Assembly (NCBI RefSeq): GCF_028554725.1
Contig: NC_071670.1
Span: 72,577,001-72,641,000 of the forward strand
Length of the DNA stretch: 64,000 nucleotides
Reading direction: 5' to 3'
Source of the DNA: Zeugodacus cucurbitae
Taxonomy: Eukaryota > Arthropoda > Insecta > Diptera > Tephritidae
Position numbers and translations under genes: made by a program. The notes under the pieces were generated by a model. It saw only the letters and a list, made by a program, of their open reading frames with translations, made no database searches and was not told where the DNA came from. Shown here piece after piece: positions 48,796-63,662 of this stretch (positions are counted from its first letter, which is position 1; each line of letters starts with the position of its first letter).

Positions 48796-51700
48796 ATTTT
48801 TATATATTTCAGTTGCATGCTTGTATGTGTGTTAGTAGTATACAATACTGTTATCATTGCACGTCTGTTTGGTGTTTTTTCATTAAGGTGGTGCATTCTC
48901 TCCAAAATACCGGAGCTATTGTTGATATCCATGGTGATTCAGCTTACTGTCTTCCATAAGTAATTACATTGGAGCTGCTGTTTCATTTAGAGTATTTTTC
49001 TAGCAAATTGTCTAGTTGTCTTTTTTATTTTGATAGAGTATGGTACACTGCGTCAGTCTCCAGGAAAACAGAAATAGGAAATTGCTATTGTTCTTTTTAT
49101 GATAATTTCTCGTTTCGACATCTAGTTAGATAAATAAAACTATAACAAAGTATGCATATTACTTATACGACTATTGTAACTTGTACTAAATCAGCAAAGT
49201 ATCTAAGCACAATAATCACAGAAAAACGTGAAACGGCTACATCAGCAAACAGCAGCAATTACTCCTCTTAAAAAAGAAGTAAAAACCAAATGCAACTTAA
49301 GAGCAATACATTTGTCTTTCATATTAACTGCTGCGCCGCCCATTTCGTTAGAAAATAGAATGTGCAAAACTAAGTTCTGGAATACTCGTATTATTTGATC
49401 GTTGTCAGACACTCCTCCAAACACTAGATGCTACAGAAGACAAACAAAAAATATAAGAAAAGTGAATAAACTGCAAAAAGAAGTAATAAATAAGATTATA
49501 TCCATTGAAGTGCATATTAGGGTCATGCAATTTTAGCAGGAAATTTGACGATTCATGCTTACATGGTGCTGACTATGAAATAAGAAATTATATATGGATT
49601 TCTTAAAATTCGGAAAAATTATATATTTTATATTAAAAGATTAACTGTAACATTCAAGAAATTTAGTAAATAAAACAACCATCAGATATTGAACCAAAAG
49701 CGGGAAAAGTTTGACCGACCTAATGTTCAAACAGGCGTGAAACACATGATGAAGTAGAAACAAGAAGGCATGTGTGCACAAAGGACAATGTTGGAGTAAG
49801 CAAACTGTGTGTTGCGGCAAGTAAAGGGCAAAAAGTTTAAATAATTCGACTTTGGACAGGAAACCGGCGTGAGTGACAAGTACAAAACATTAGGGAGAAA
49901 GTTTCTAATGTGAATAATGAGAATTTCTAGAGAGAAAATAGGAAATACGAAGCTGCTAGAATGCAAAAAAATCGCTAGGAGTTTTAATTGCAATAGAAGA
50001 CCTTCAAATATATGGAAATAATTTATTGTAGTAACATCATACATAGTTAAAACCCACATATAATCAAACCAACTTACTCGATGTGTTCTCAATGCCATCG
50101 AAACTTATCTTACCTCCTTCGACAGGCCTGTTTATTCAAATGTGAAATTAATGTGAAGTCAACAAAGACGAACGAAATTGGCCGAAATGAGCATTTACCA
50201 CTAAGAAGATGATTAAATTTGCAAATATTTACCAACACATTCGAACTTTAGGGGGCTCGGTCAGTCATTATAAACCACAGAAATCAATTAAGGTAATATC
50301 ACATGTCACCGATAGACATGAGGGCCACTGAGTCCCTCGTAGTATGCAGATTACTATCTATCTATTCATGAATGTCTGCGTGATGAGAGTTTATGAGCAT
50401 GCATTTTCGAAAGGATCACATCTTCTTCTCTTTATTCGTATACATAATTGAGTTTTAATATGAAACTCTCGTACTCCTTGGCTCGCTGACCAAAGCAGAT
50501 GAACGGAAATTGTTGGAAATTCTAATTTCCCGTATTATGATTCTTGTTGACTTTACGGTTTGCCACTTTTTTGTCGTCTTTTATAAATTTCCCACCAGAC
50601 TAAGGCCTAAGATGTCACAAATAGAAGGAAATTAAGTTCATTACTGTTGGAGAGTTTAGAGCCAGATGTAAGGCTTATAAAGTTGAGAATTGTTTAAAGA
50701 TAATATCGAGCAAAAAACAAATTATAATTATTTACGTTCTTTAATCTGTCACATTAGCACTTAGAGCACCGTGTGGCAACTCATTGGTGGGAGCTATTAA
50801 CCATCTTTCCTTATCTCACAACCTACTGTTATTATTGTTGTTTTCTTCAATTTAATTTTAGATATTCATCGTAATTGCTCGGCATTTACTGACCGTCAGA
50901 GCAAGTGATGGCTGTCTTCATGTACTAATCAGCTGTTTTACGATGCGAAGGTGAAGCAAAAACAAGTCAACCCAATTTGAACATTTTTATGGTGAAATTG
51001 TGAGAGTGTTTATGGTGCACGGTGAGGTGTTGGCTAATGCGAGAAAATGCAATTAATTTTTTAATGAATTTAAATCAATTGGAATTAAGTGTATTTTTGA
51101 ATTAACGTAGATAAATATCTTAACAAGAGCACAAAATAGAATAGAAGATAATTGGCAGACCAACGCAATGAGAATGAAGTAGATGATTAAAGAACGCCGT
51201 GGAATAAATGAATTAAAAACTCCATAAGCAATCAAGTCGAAAGTAAAATTTTCTATATACGTGTGTATCTGAGGTTATTAAGTAACTGAAAATAACCAAA
51301 ACTGCTGTATTTGTTCTAATACAAAAACAAAAGCGCTATTTATTCCATCTCTCCTTTTTGCGGTAGTAACATTTACACTCATGCTCTGGCTGGCATGAAC
51401 AAGTGTTTAATAGAAATTCAAGAGACCAAGACGAAATTCAAATAAATGTAAATGACTCCAACAACAATAAACACCGTGTCAGGTTAATGTCTACAAACAG
51501 CATCTCACAGACGGCGACGTGGGGGGCTGTGTCGACATGTAGAAACTCAATGAGATGGATAGTGGGCTGCTATTGGCGCGTTGTACAACTGAGTAACAGA
51601 CAGGCAAATAGCCGACAAATTGTTAAATTTAATTTCATTTAGCTGAAGAATGTGTGAATCGTTTTGTGCTTTAATGCCTGGACTAGAGAAAATAGGAGCA

Positions 51701-54700
51701 GATCTACTTAATGAATATAAGACAAAACCACTTTGGAGAATTCAAGAAATGTGAATGAAGTGTGAGGTAAAATGTCTTTGCGTGGCAGAACTACAAACAA
51801 CACCGCACAATATCTTCAAATAAGTGTGAATATTCCCCTATTAACCCAGTTTGTTACTTGGGTACGGCAGTTCACTTTAATTATTCGTCTGTTCGTATCC
51901 TTCCGTCGTCGCCCTACGTTTTCACTCGAGCTTTTATTGGAAGTTTTGAGTTTGCCTTCAATCAAACTTTCTTTGCTTTTATTTCTGGCACATCATATTG
52001 CTTTCGCTGTTACCTTCCATGCTTGGAGAAGTCATTACATGCAAAACAAAGCACCCTAGCTACATATATTGCTGCTAGAGTTATCAGTTTTACCACTTTC
52101 ACCTATATTTTAGAAGCTCATCCAGAGCATTTTGCAGCTGGCTAAACTAATAATACTTCAAAATTTCCATACAAATTGGCGCGTCCTCTGATTCGCAACA
52201 ACGCAGCCAAATATGGTGGCAAAAGCTACCCACACTGTTGTTGTAAATACATACCAACATAAAATGTGGCACTGCCTAATCAGCATTTCCAGCAGCGGTA
52301 ACTTTAGCAAGCTTAGCGCTGCTGTTGATGTGGGTTAAGGCGAAACTGATGCATGCAGAAAATATATGCAGAGGTGGCAACCTCCATCCGCTCAGAAATA
52401 ATTAAACTTTCAGACAATGTGCATTTGAGCCTCTCTACTGATGTATGACTGAAGAAATGCTTGGTCCTCTCGGAGGGAAGTTGGCGGCACAGTGCGCACT
52501 AAAATGGAAATGTGTGAAGTGGAAATATTTGAATTTGTTTTAATTGAATGCACAGAAATGTGTATGAATCAACACGAAACTTGCTGAAATTTGAACGTTC
52601 TTATATGTATATTGTTTTGTCCTCTCCTAGCGTTAAATTTAAGTTGATTAAAACAATGTGAATTTTACTAAAGATTATCTCTCATTCGCTAAACGCTTTA
52701 AAATACGTGAAAATGAATTAAGACTAGAAGATTTCTCTGAATTGGAAAAATCGTTTCTTTGCTATTGGAAAATTAGTTTGTTATGACTAATAACTATTTT
52801 CTGACTATTTCTACCAAAAGCACCAGATATTTTTAAATAATACTGAACTTCCCAATATCGACTTCACCATAAACATCAGCAGAAGCATTGGAACCATCAT
52901 CACCATCAACTTCAGTGCCTCACGTCTGCTGAGTGGCACTTTTGTGCGCCGTAAAATCAAAGTTTCGATTATTTTTCCATTTGATTGCCCCCAAATGTCT
53001 AACAAATTGACTTTCAAATTGAATCTTGAACGCCTCTTTATTCTAACTGGGTATGGGTATGGGTATGTTTGTATTTGGCCAAGGTGGTGTCTGAGCATCA
53101 CGACGATGTTTTCTCAAGCCTTTGCCTTGTCATTTTAAAACTGAATATAGAAAAAATATGTAGGTGTTGAGAAAAATGTAAGAAAAAGAAAAAGGTGTAG
53201 ACGATAGTATAGAATACACAGTAATAGATAGTAGGCGTTTGAAAGGAAGAAGCAAAATAAATGCTGAGAGGTTGACTGGAACAATTTTATAATTGTGCTA
53301 CAAGTAGAGATGAGAGTCAATGGATGGGAAGATATCGTATATAAGAAAGTTAAATATAGATGATAGCAGAAAAATAAAAAAAAATTCTTTACTAAAATAA
53401 TAAATAGCCTTTTATCGGAAAATGTAAATTAGTAAAACAGAGTTTGGGACTAAACAAAAGTGTAAAGAATGTAGTACTCAATTGATGCTAACCACTTGTC
53501 GGAGGCTTATTGAAGTTTCTGCAGGCTTTCGTATTTATCTTTTTCATATTTGTTGTGAAATTTGCATAAATATTGCTTAGCCAGCTTTTAGGTACCAAGG
53601 ACCCACAAAAAAACTCCGGTTGTGAGTTAAAAGCATTTGCGACTAGATGATTTTATGAATAGATTATGGTGAAGTGGCTATTTGGCACATTCCTTGCTTG
53701 TTCCTTGTTAAATCATTGTTAACTGTTTTCCTGCTTCAGGCGGAACTAATGTGTATACAATATTCAAATAAAATAATATGAGAATCTTGAAAGATTACTG
53801 TAGGTATATATTCCAAGCGCAACCCCAACTTATTTAATATACAAATATTTTATTGGAAGATCTAAAATCCATATAAGAGCTTTAATATAAATGTTACATT
53901 TTACAAATGAAATATTTCTGTTTGAACCTATGTAGGATTGGAACCTACACCATATGACCATATTTCTACACAATTCTTCAGTTAGTATCATCTTACACGT
54001 ACATTAAGGAACAATGGCTGTCGCAGTTCAACCAGTTTGCCTTTTGAAATATTGTAGACAAATTGTCTTAATAATATTTTGTTATCCTTTTTGGTGCATT
54101 CAACAGAATTATATGAATGTGTATGAGAAAGAAATGACACACACATGTGTTGAGTCGTGTGTATGTGGGAATGCAAATTGCGGTAGGCACTCCATTCGCA
54201 ACTTAAGTGAATAATGGCAAAAGATGTGCACTTGAGAGAATTCCACTTACGGCACTGCAGCTGTAGTGGGAGTTTATGTAGATCACGTGGCGTATACACA
54301 ACATAAATAGCAAAAACTCCACTACGTGCGTGCATGCTTAACTTGCGTGCGCCAAAGAACACCAACCAATAAGCAACAAGATAAGCACGAAAATGCCAAA
54401 TTCCAAACGCAAATGCAATTTATATGCAAAAATCGACGTGAAATTATTCTTGGAATATTACAAAATAACTTCAAATATTTGCCCGAATAAATTTCCATTG
54501 ACCTTGTTATTCCTTCTAGTTGTGTGTCATTATGATACACGTGTTGTGACAACAAGTTCAATCAATACTGTAAATACTATAAGAGCCAGCTATTTGTATG
54601 CGCTATTCCATAGCAAAAAAAAAAACAGTATACTCAAAATGGCTAACATGCCAATGAAATAACCTGTAACAGCGTGTATAGGTCTCCCTTTATAATTTAG

Positions 54701-57129
54701 GTATTAACTAGATGACCATGCCGAGCTTAGCAACTGTAAAGTCAATAAACTAGATTAATTACTAATTTGATAAGCTGCAACGCATAATGACTATCTGCTC
54801 TAAATCAGTTAAGCTCCACGAGTTCGCATACATAGTTTCGATTACGTTTAATTGGCGGGCGCGAATTGAAATATTTTGCCACAGCCATTTGAGAATTTTA
54901 GCGGATGGTGTATTTACCCGGGCAGCATTTGTGTGCACACGATTAAAATTATCAGAGTTAATTAAGCAAATTGCATAGCCTCACTCCCTCATAAATTGCT
55001 TTTCTGTTGAGCTAATATATATTTCCCTCATATATATCTATGCTTCATACCCCATTGCGACAAGTTAATTCGAATGGAAATTACTGAATCGAATTAGCTT
55101 TCATCATTATAAAACATGGTTACTACTTATGTGATTCGCGGACATTTTTGAACAAAATTTCACTCATATATTGCTCATACGCCCGTCCACTTAATAAATA
55201 ATATTATAAGCAAATTTTAATATCTAGAAATGTTTGCGTTCATGTTTACGCAATATTTTTTTATAAATATGTAATATTACATAAATGTAGGAAATCGTTA
55301 CATAAGGAAAATATTTATGGTTTGGGGAATGTTTATTTATAACTAGACAGCGCCTGTAATTGATATGTTTTTTCTGGGTTAAGGCGAATGCGGTGAATTA
55401 ATTATATTTGTCTTTGGTCATGCATGCATAGCAACTGTGTATGAGGATTTGAATATAAGGAAAAAATAATTCAACAGAAAGCATGCCAATTTATTAGGTC
55501 TCAACAATAATAAATGGGAGCTTTTGCTAAAGTCAATATTTAATTAATTTCTTTGAATATTTATGGAAAACTAACTAATAACTTAAACAGTGTTATTGCG
55601 CCTTTTGGACATGATAGTGATGAGACAAAAACTAAATCCCGTCATGATTTTTCACAAAGGAATGCATTACTTCTTCATCAAAAAAAATCGAAGTCACGTA
55701 CTCACGACAAGAAATATTCCACATTCTCCAAAATTGTTGGGAACTACTTTCATAAACCATCACCAGTTCAGCGCAGCGTTTCTTTGATTGTCACCGAATC
55801 ACAAACAAACACAAATTCCATTAAAAGTGACACTTTCGCTTTTCAATTTTTTCGTTGACTTGCCGCAATGCAACTGACAGTCTGACATGTTTGCTTGCAC
55901 ATAGACCCGTATATAATGGATTTTTGCTTTCAGCAGTGTTAACAGTGTGTAAAGGACATTCCAAGGTCTCCCTAAGTTTCAAAGTTCAAAAGGATTGAAA
56001 TTCCAACTCTTGCTGGCTGCGCATTTACGAGTATTAATCTGTAATTACTATCTCGAAATTGCGAAAATATAAATGGAAGTTAGGAAAGACCGTCGCGTAA
56101 AATATCAGCAGTGAGACAACAAAGTTTATCGCGAAGTATTTGGCATTGCGAAATTTTGCTCAGAGGTTATCTGAAATACTTTACTGAACTTCTGTATGCT
56201 TTACATTCTGTATAAGCGGTAAAAGAAGTGGAAGTTTACACAATTATTAATATTTGCTCTTAAATTTTGTAGAAAATTCCATTTTTTGCTTCTGGAAATA
56301 ACTTGTATTCTCACTGTAGACTGGTAATATTACTTGGTTATCCGTTTTCTTATATTTTAGTCTGTTTTCGTAGTTCATAATATTTACCCTCTGTAACGGT
56401 ACTTGAGGAATTGAAAAAATGTGTATCCACATTTTAACCAGGGCAGTTCATTTATTACATCGATATTAACGTCCCCTTTAAACCACTATATTTTCATCTC
56501 AACTGCCTCAAATAAGCCATGAATCCCCATACATCTACATACATATGTACTCATATGAGTATGGTCATTAAAATGCTTTCTACTGGGGACTATTTTTTTT
56601 CTTCTTTTTTCGCTTTGTGCACCAATAGTTGTGTAAATAAAACAAAATAATACGAAAAATGTAACAGCATCCCTTCCACCATTTCCATATAAAATCTTCG
56701 GCAGTGTCGTGACTCACCCCTGTGTTCACCTACTCGAGGGCAGAACCTCTTTAAAAAATAATAACTGTAGTTATTACAATTGTAACAATTTCGACGCTCT
56801 AGTTGTGTTATTCCCCGTCGCTTTTCACTACATTTATAGCGGATTTTTCTGCATTTATTTAAACTTTACAGAATTTATTTTAGTGACACCGCTGATTTCT
56901 TGAGGAAAATGTTTATGTTATTTAAAAAAACTGCAAATGGCTATGAGTAGAATATATTTTCTAATAAAAAGGGTTGAATGCACCCCATGAGGTAAGAATG
57001 AAAGGATGAGTTATTTTTGCAGTTGCAACATTGCTACATTAAATAACATAAAATAAAATATATCACGTGGAGTTCAGGCAAATGCAAATATTATAAATAT
57101 ATTGAGTTAAGCTATCATCGCTGTCACAG
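48796..57129. other. Non-coding stretch, nothing recognised
   Basis: AT-rich DNA. Frames of up to 125 codons (minus strand, 54,365-53,988 and 50,098-49,727) resemble no known protein and fit chance expectation. A 20-nt exact match near 50,851 is shared with 35,929 (listed in the findings). A TACATATGTA-type run lies near 56,537. No tRNA, exon or complete transposon was recognised. Confidence 0.45.
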
Positions 57130-60100
57130 ATTATCGCCGTTTGAAGCGAATTTTATTGTTATTGCATGTTCGACTTGTGCTCGTTTCTGTTACAGTCCAG
57201 AGATTTCCAACTAGTTGCGCTTTTGTGTATTTAATTCAATCTTTAGACATTGTTAAGCAGACATTAGAAGTCACGTCTTCATCGCCACAGTTGCCCTGGA
57301 AGCTCACCATTAGCCCCGACATGCTTTTCTCACTTTGTTATTTGTGCAGAAAAATATTTGCAATGTTTAGTGTTAACAACTTAGAATAAGCACACCTTGC
57401 CTAATTGATGTATACACTTTCATGTCACTCAAAACACAGTCCTTGGCCCACTAGCCACTTCAAGAAGAGAGTTCAACGATGGCGCTCAGATATTTTCTCG
57501 TTTTCAAAGTTGTATTGCCAGTTTTGTTCTTTGAATTTTTTGAAAAATTGCTCTTCTCTCCTAAATTTACGGAAAATACCTTAGCTGCAATAAACACAAC
57601 TTGAAACTTTAACAATTTCTCCATATTTAAACAGCTCATTTGTGGCTAAACAGGGCGTATGAGTAAAAAATTTTTCTTGTAACAAAGACTCCTGGTGATC
57701 GGAGGCCGATACACTGAGTCCAACTTATACTTACACTCAGCTCAGTGAAGGCTTTTAATCTTCAAGGCTGTTGCAGGTTACACGCCACTGGTTTATGTTA
57801 GAGGTGAATATGTGGAACTCGTCAATTTACAAGCGTTTTGGAAAATGCTTCATAATTTCCATAAAATTACGTTTATTGGTGTTGTTCGCCGTATTTCGCC
57901 AATGCAGTGTCCTAGTCTGTGCATATGCATGTCTATGCTCCCTGTACACTTCTGGCTTCTGCTAGAATGCAATTTGATTAAAAATAATCTTTGATTTATG
58001 CAGCCATTAAGCTGTATTATCTCCATGCAAACGCATGACAAATTGAAAATAAATGAGTTTGCACCTTAAACTAAAGTGGAAATGTGAAATGGTTTGCAAA
58101 CTCAATATGTTACGTATACGCAGTGGCATAGCATTTCGCGAAGCATAGCATTATTAGAACATGATAATCAGCTATCTGGCAAATGGCGGCTGGCTAGGAA
58201 ACTAATTTCAACGCACAATTACAGCTATGAGTGATTGCCAATGAGTGGATAATAAACTTTCGATCGACTAGTATTGGTTTGGCCGCGCCATCAATGCATC
58301 AAGCAATTGAGCAACACGCAAGTTCACCATACAACAATTCAGAACAATGCCTACCAAGCGCCAACGGTAAATTGTGACAGGATTGATGACAGGTTGTCAT
58401 TGATGCTGAAGCTTCTCAAAATCAATTGTATTTAGATACAATGCATATGTCAAAGGCAGACTTCAGTGAAGTAAGATTGGTGTTTGCTACGAAATGTAAA
58501 GCTCCCCTTACTGTTAGGCGTAGGTAGGAGCAAGGTTTTATTTTAGCATAAATCTTTTGACTTTATTTCATTAATGAGAAATAAAAATAATTTCGATAAA
58601 AAATTTTAAATTATTAAAAAATTTTGCAGTTTATACTCAAACAATGCTTTAAATTTGCAAAATCTTTAACATAAATAACGCACAGAAAAAATTTTTATGA
58701 CGTGCAAATTAGGCAAATTACGGGGAAACAAAAAAACATCTCCACTGATTATGCCTCATAAGCGCCTTAAAAGCTTTTTGAATTAAAACAGAAAGGCAAT
58801 CAAAAATCATATTTGCTGCACCCACTGAGTGTCTTTTTTATTCAGTGGATGCTGCAATGCCGTCGCTATCGTTGCACATGTTTGTTTGTACAAACATGAA
58901 CAGTTTCACATTGCACATATGCTTCTTGCCAACTGCGGGGACTAAATTATTCAGATATGATGCAACACAAAAAGCCCTCGGTTCCTAACGGTGTTTACAG
59001 TGCTGATTATAGTACAAACGACATACACCACCTTTAGACGCCCACAAGAGGATAGGTAAAGCCGGCAGACCTCAGCTGCTTCATGTATTCTAAAAGCTTT
59101 CTATGACATTGCATGAGACAGGAGGACGAGCTGTGGAAAAAATGCCACAGCAAAGATTATGTAAAAGACTCGACTACATTCGCAAGCTCCTTCCATATCA
59201 ACACATTCATATTTCAACCATGCAATATGTGTGCAGTGCGATTCGGCTGAAACTGACCGTGGCTAGACACACATGTTGCTATCGACATATGATAAGAGAT
59301 GCATACATACATTACAGCCATGCGACTATGTGCACATGGCTAAAAAGGTTATTAAGGACGATGCCAACCACCTTCAGCATATTGGCAGTTTTAAAATGCT
59401 TTTTTTTCTTTCAAAATCCTTTGCAACGTCATAAAGTCTAAAACACTAGTCAGATTTTTCATTTAAATTCCATTGCGTGTCTGCTTGATTACTGAGCTGG
59501 TTGAAAAAGTTAGTCACATCGATACTATTCGCTTACTGATCTCATCGACCACACCCATTTTTGGGGATGTCAGTATTTACAGCTCAGAGTGCACCGAATT
59601 AAAGTGAAAACACAAACTTCTGCGAAATGTGCTCGCAATTTTGAAATTATTTAGGTAAGCAAATGATATTGTAGCTTTCATAGGGAAAACAATGTACGTA
59701 CTTCAAGAGACTTTAGGACGTGTGGCAGACGCAGAAGCATCATATTACACATATTTATATATTGTTTATTTTATTATATTACTTATACTCAAAAAAACAA
59801 ATCGAAAATTTTTAATGTCTTAAATTTCTATGGAAATTACTTATTGGCTCAAAACAAACCACACTTTCTCTCATAAGCGCCGCAAGTGAAGTACAAACAA
59901 TATTAACGCATAAATTTCAATACCAATAAAAACCATTTAATACTTACCACAGACAAATATAAAGTAATAAATTATTTGAAAAGTCACATTTAATACCGAG
60001 TGTAAGAGTCTTCAATTGTCTGATTTTCATTTCATTTACTTCTTTATTTATTTATGTATTCAGTTCAATTGGTTTCTGCGTAGGCTCTTAGACCAGATTA

Positions 60101-60400
60101 CTTTCCACGGTTTCTCTTTGACATTTATTCATTTTCTTATGCACTTCTCCTTACCTTCTTCCCTTCACTCCCTCTTTGTGTGCTCATTGCACAATAGGTG
60201 GTAAAGAAACCGCCACTCAGTCAGTCAGTCAGTCATAATCCGGTCTGAGTACGCTTATCAAAGCTTTTGCATAAATGGGTATTTGCTGAAGACTCCCGAT
60301 TGGTGGATTTGTCAGTATTTCGCGACTTGTTCGGAATTCGTCCCGTGAATTATTTGCTTTGTGGAGTCTGATGCATTGTTACACTTCATCAGAGCCTCTG
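57130..60400 (+). repeat. Third, partial copy of the inverted-repeat unit (copy 3)
   Basis: This block is collinear and co-oriented with the right arm from about 15.8 to 19.08 kb. Anchors are: 57,270-57,400 with 15,865-15,990; 57,810-58,110 with 16,920-17,270; 58,690-59,230 with 17,745-18,320; 59,990-60,400 with 18,685-19,080. Identity is about 90% in the best parts and lower elsewhere. Frames open in the arms are broken here, which argues against protein constraint over most of the unit. A segment of about 740 bp at 59,240-59,980 has no counterpart in the arms and replaces about 355 bp of them. Similarity ends abruptly at about 60,400, inside the unit. A CAGT tetranucleotide run at 60,218-60,233 is specific to this copy. 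Confidence 0.85.
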
Positions 60401-63339
60401 CATTGAGCGCCTAAGACTTTGCTTGAAATTAAAAAGAAAATACCTTCACTTTATATTCGGAAGCTTACTTGGAGTAACGAGTCGAAAACCGTCTCTGTGA
60501 AACACCAATAATGTTAAGTGTTCTTGAAAATCTGAAAAATAATGGTTTTAAGAGTTATATAAATATTAATAGTTCTGTTGATTTCATATATCAGAGTTCA
60601 TAGACTTATATTAAAAAACACTGTTCATTCTGTTATTATGACTAAGTTCTGACAAATACACATATATATGTATTAGTGGTTATGACTGTATGCTCATATA
60701 TTTCAAAAACCAACTATTTTACATCACAGAAATGTCCAGAGTTCAACTAGCCTGCTGACTTATTCACAACATTCTGAGTGTACACTCTGGCGTTATGAAT
60801 CCAGCTACAGCTGAGCTCAAGCACTCTCCTATATATCAGCATGTAAACTGACAGAGGAATACACACAGTAATCTATAAAGTCCCCACATAGTCACAAAAA
60901 CTCTGAACGTTCACTCGTTCATTTATCAGCTTGCAGTGCGCTAGCAGCTTGCCACATCCAAACAAAACACAAATCAAAGTCAGAAGTAGCAAATGAAGCG
61001 AGAACGTCAAAATGATGAAAAAATAGCAAATAAGTTTGTTTTTGTTCGGATTTGCATGCTTCGCAAAAACAAATATTCGTCTAGCAAATATATGTATGAC
61101 ATGGACAATAAAGTCTAAACTTAAGCTTGTGCTATAAGTTGACAGAGGAGAATTCAGAGAAACGTTTACTTAAGTTTGAACTTTTACTTCATGCTGATGA
61201 ATATATTTAAAATTTATTATTATTATTGTAATAATTTAATAATATATTATATATTTTTATATGGTATAATAACAAATGAAACAAACGAAAAAATTAAGCG
61301 AATGGTTGTAACTGCACAAGCCGTAAATTGAGGTCACAAATATCATTGCAAAATTTTAAATTCCCCAGTCTCCATTTCGAATATTCGTAATGTTGTTGCA
61401 ATAAAATGTAATGGAACTCCCCACCAGAGGAATATATTTCATTTACCTCCACGAAACTAACGAAAAATTAAGGGCAGCCATCATTATATACATATATTAT
61501 CCATTATTAAACCCAAGTATAAACCCAAGGGAAAGAGCGTGCATTAACTGGAATTTGGTATATTATGGGAGGACGGTGTTTATAGTTTGCTCAGCGATGT
61601 GTGACGAATTATGTTTGGGTTGCTTTATGCAAATTCAACGGCTTAGCGGTTTGTGCCCCACACATGTCTTCTCGGCTGAAAACCACAAATCCATCAACGC
61701 TGGTCGTGTTTCGGTGGCATGCATCAAATCTGATGTGGCAAACGTGAAATCACAGGCGAATTGTAGCAAGCAGAGAAGCGGGGCAATATTATCAGACATA
61801 AATGTTAGATTTCATTGCAATTATGATGGCTTTTATAGTTGTTGTAATCAATGATATCGTTCACAACAGCAGCAAAATGAATTCATGAATATATTTGTAT
61901 TTGAGTTTTGTATGTGCCAAATAATTACGATGATGCATCCGCATTGAGTACCTAAAGCAAAATTTATGATTTGCAAAATGATAAAGTAAAACATTTCCAT
62001 AGAAGTGTTGGTCACATTTACCAAAAGTCCCCACAGAGATGTTCCATTATTTCAATCAATTAATATTTAGATTTTTTTAATTTGATTACCTTTGACCTCA
62101 AATGAGTTCCCTTTGTGCTATTGTGATTCACAATAGCATTTGATTTGATTTTGACATTTGCATTCATGGTCCAACGAATTTAATGGAATTTGAGCTCCTG
62201 CTGGTAGCTTTAGAAAATTTTGATGACCCGCGTGTATTTAAGCGGTGAGCATCGTATGTTAAATACAAAGCTTCGCTTATGTGTCATATTTATGTTGCGG
62301 AAGCCACCACATTTTAAGGCTTATTTTTCAACTTTACCAATATTTTTAACAATTTTCGCTTGCTTTTGATACGCAGAGATCAAAAGGAAAATTTCATTTG
62401 CCCAAATTGCTTTTATACCTTCATAATCCATCGGAAATTTTGTTGTTGTTATAGTTATACAATAAGTCGATTTAATGTGAACATGTTATAAAAATAATAC
62501 CAAACTTAAAAAAATACATAAGTATACAATTCAGAATAAATTTTAATACCTTTTTGCAATTTTTTTGAAATAATTTTAAAATATAATTATTAGCTGAACG
62601 ATTTATGCCATTGAACGCCTCATCAACAACTTTGTACTAAAACTTGCTCGGCAAATCACCAACCATTAAAACATTTTCAAATTACTATCAATCACTTAAC
62701 GGTAAGTTTTGGTAAATACCGGGTCTCTTCCATCTCTCTTCCTATCATTCTATCTATCTCTATCACACTTTTATATCGTGTTCTCATCTTACAAGCATCC
62801 ACAGCTTACGAACCTTGGCATCCAGAAGTTATTTTCCTGCAAAAATCATTCTCAACCAGAATGAATCGAAAGTCGAAAATACTTAACCTTCGGTTAGTGA
62901 TCACAAAAAAACAAAGTTTAGAGTAGGTCAAGTTCAGTACAAAGTCAACTGTCGGTGCGACAAACGCAAAATTCCATTTCAAATGTGTGAGCGTATATTC
63001 CATATGCGTTTGTGTGCTTTTGTTAGGACAGCAAACAGGTAATTTGGTACGTGTTTATTGCTTGAATATTTGTAGACTCTGAGACTAACTTTGAAATTAA
63101 TAGGCAAAGTCTCAAAGGGCTCATTGATGATTGTGTGCATACATGATTGTAGTTACTTCCGAGAAAAACGTTCCCAGGAGAAGCGAATAAAATCCTAATA
63201 TAGTGTATAGCCCACAGAACGCGTGTGTCTCGTGTAGTGATCATATGTGGTGCAAATCTCTTTTATTTGTTAATAAAACTAAAATTTGTTCTGAATTTTA
63301 GAGCTTATTACTTTTGGCACTATTTTGTTTTCTTTCTTC
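60401..63339. other. Non-coding stretch, nothing recognised
   Basis: AT-rich DNA with an ATT/AT-rich low-complexity region at about 61,200-61,265. The 147-codon plus-strand frame at 61,411-61,854 is the longest outside the repeats. It has no recognised domain, no plausible initiation or splice context, and a length expected by chance in this much AT-rich DNA. Confidence 0.45.
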
Positions 63340-63525
63340 TCTGTAACAAAGTGCGAAGTGCCTTAGCGAATTGACGCTGCCACATGCGCAACATGTTGCC
63401 AAAGTCGCGGTGATGCTCGCTTACATGGTACCTGCTGCGATTGTTATCTCTTAACATCGCTTGCGTGAGGTTGGTGCCACCATAAATTTCCGTTGTAAAT
63501 TTTTCATCTGTCATATTTTGTATTT
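63340..63525 (-). repeat. Short dispersed repeat, copy B
   Basis: On the minus strand this matches 2,200-2,335, sharing the GGCAACATGTTGCGCATGT core and CACTTCGCACT at one side. A 64-codon minus-strand frame (63,514-63,320) includes SRYHVSEHHRDFGNMLRMWQ, a relative of the copy A frame. The family is unknown; it may be an old MITE or a fragment of a larger transposon. Confidence 0.6.
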
Positions 63526-63636
63526 TGGAGAAAAAGTTAGCGAAAATGAAAACTGAAACATTTTAAGACTTCACATTTTGCACTCAGTTTCTGTGTTGAC
63601 TTGCTTGACACTTTTTACAAGTTTATTCTCTCCATA

Positions 63637-63662
63637 TATGTATATATATATATATATATATA
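63637..63662. repeat. (TA)n microsatellite
   Basis: An uninterrupted alternating AT run of about 25 bases in a wider TATATG-rich stretch. Confidence 0.9.

Noticed and set aside
53925..54000. tRNA-like T-arm (GTAGG, 7-nt loop, CCTAC) on the minus strand
   Set aside because: No matching acceptor stem, D-arm or anticodon arm could be drawn upstream; only a small hairpin remains.
61411..61854. 147-codon plus-strand frame, longest outside the repeats
   Set aside because: No recognised domain, odd composition, and roughly 0.4 frame of this length is expected by chance in 64 kb of such AT-rich DNA by my estimate.
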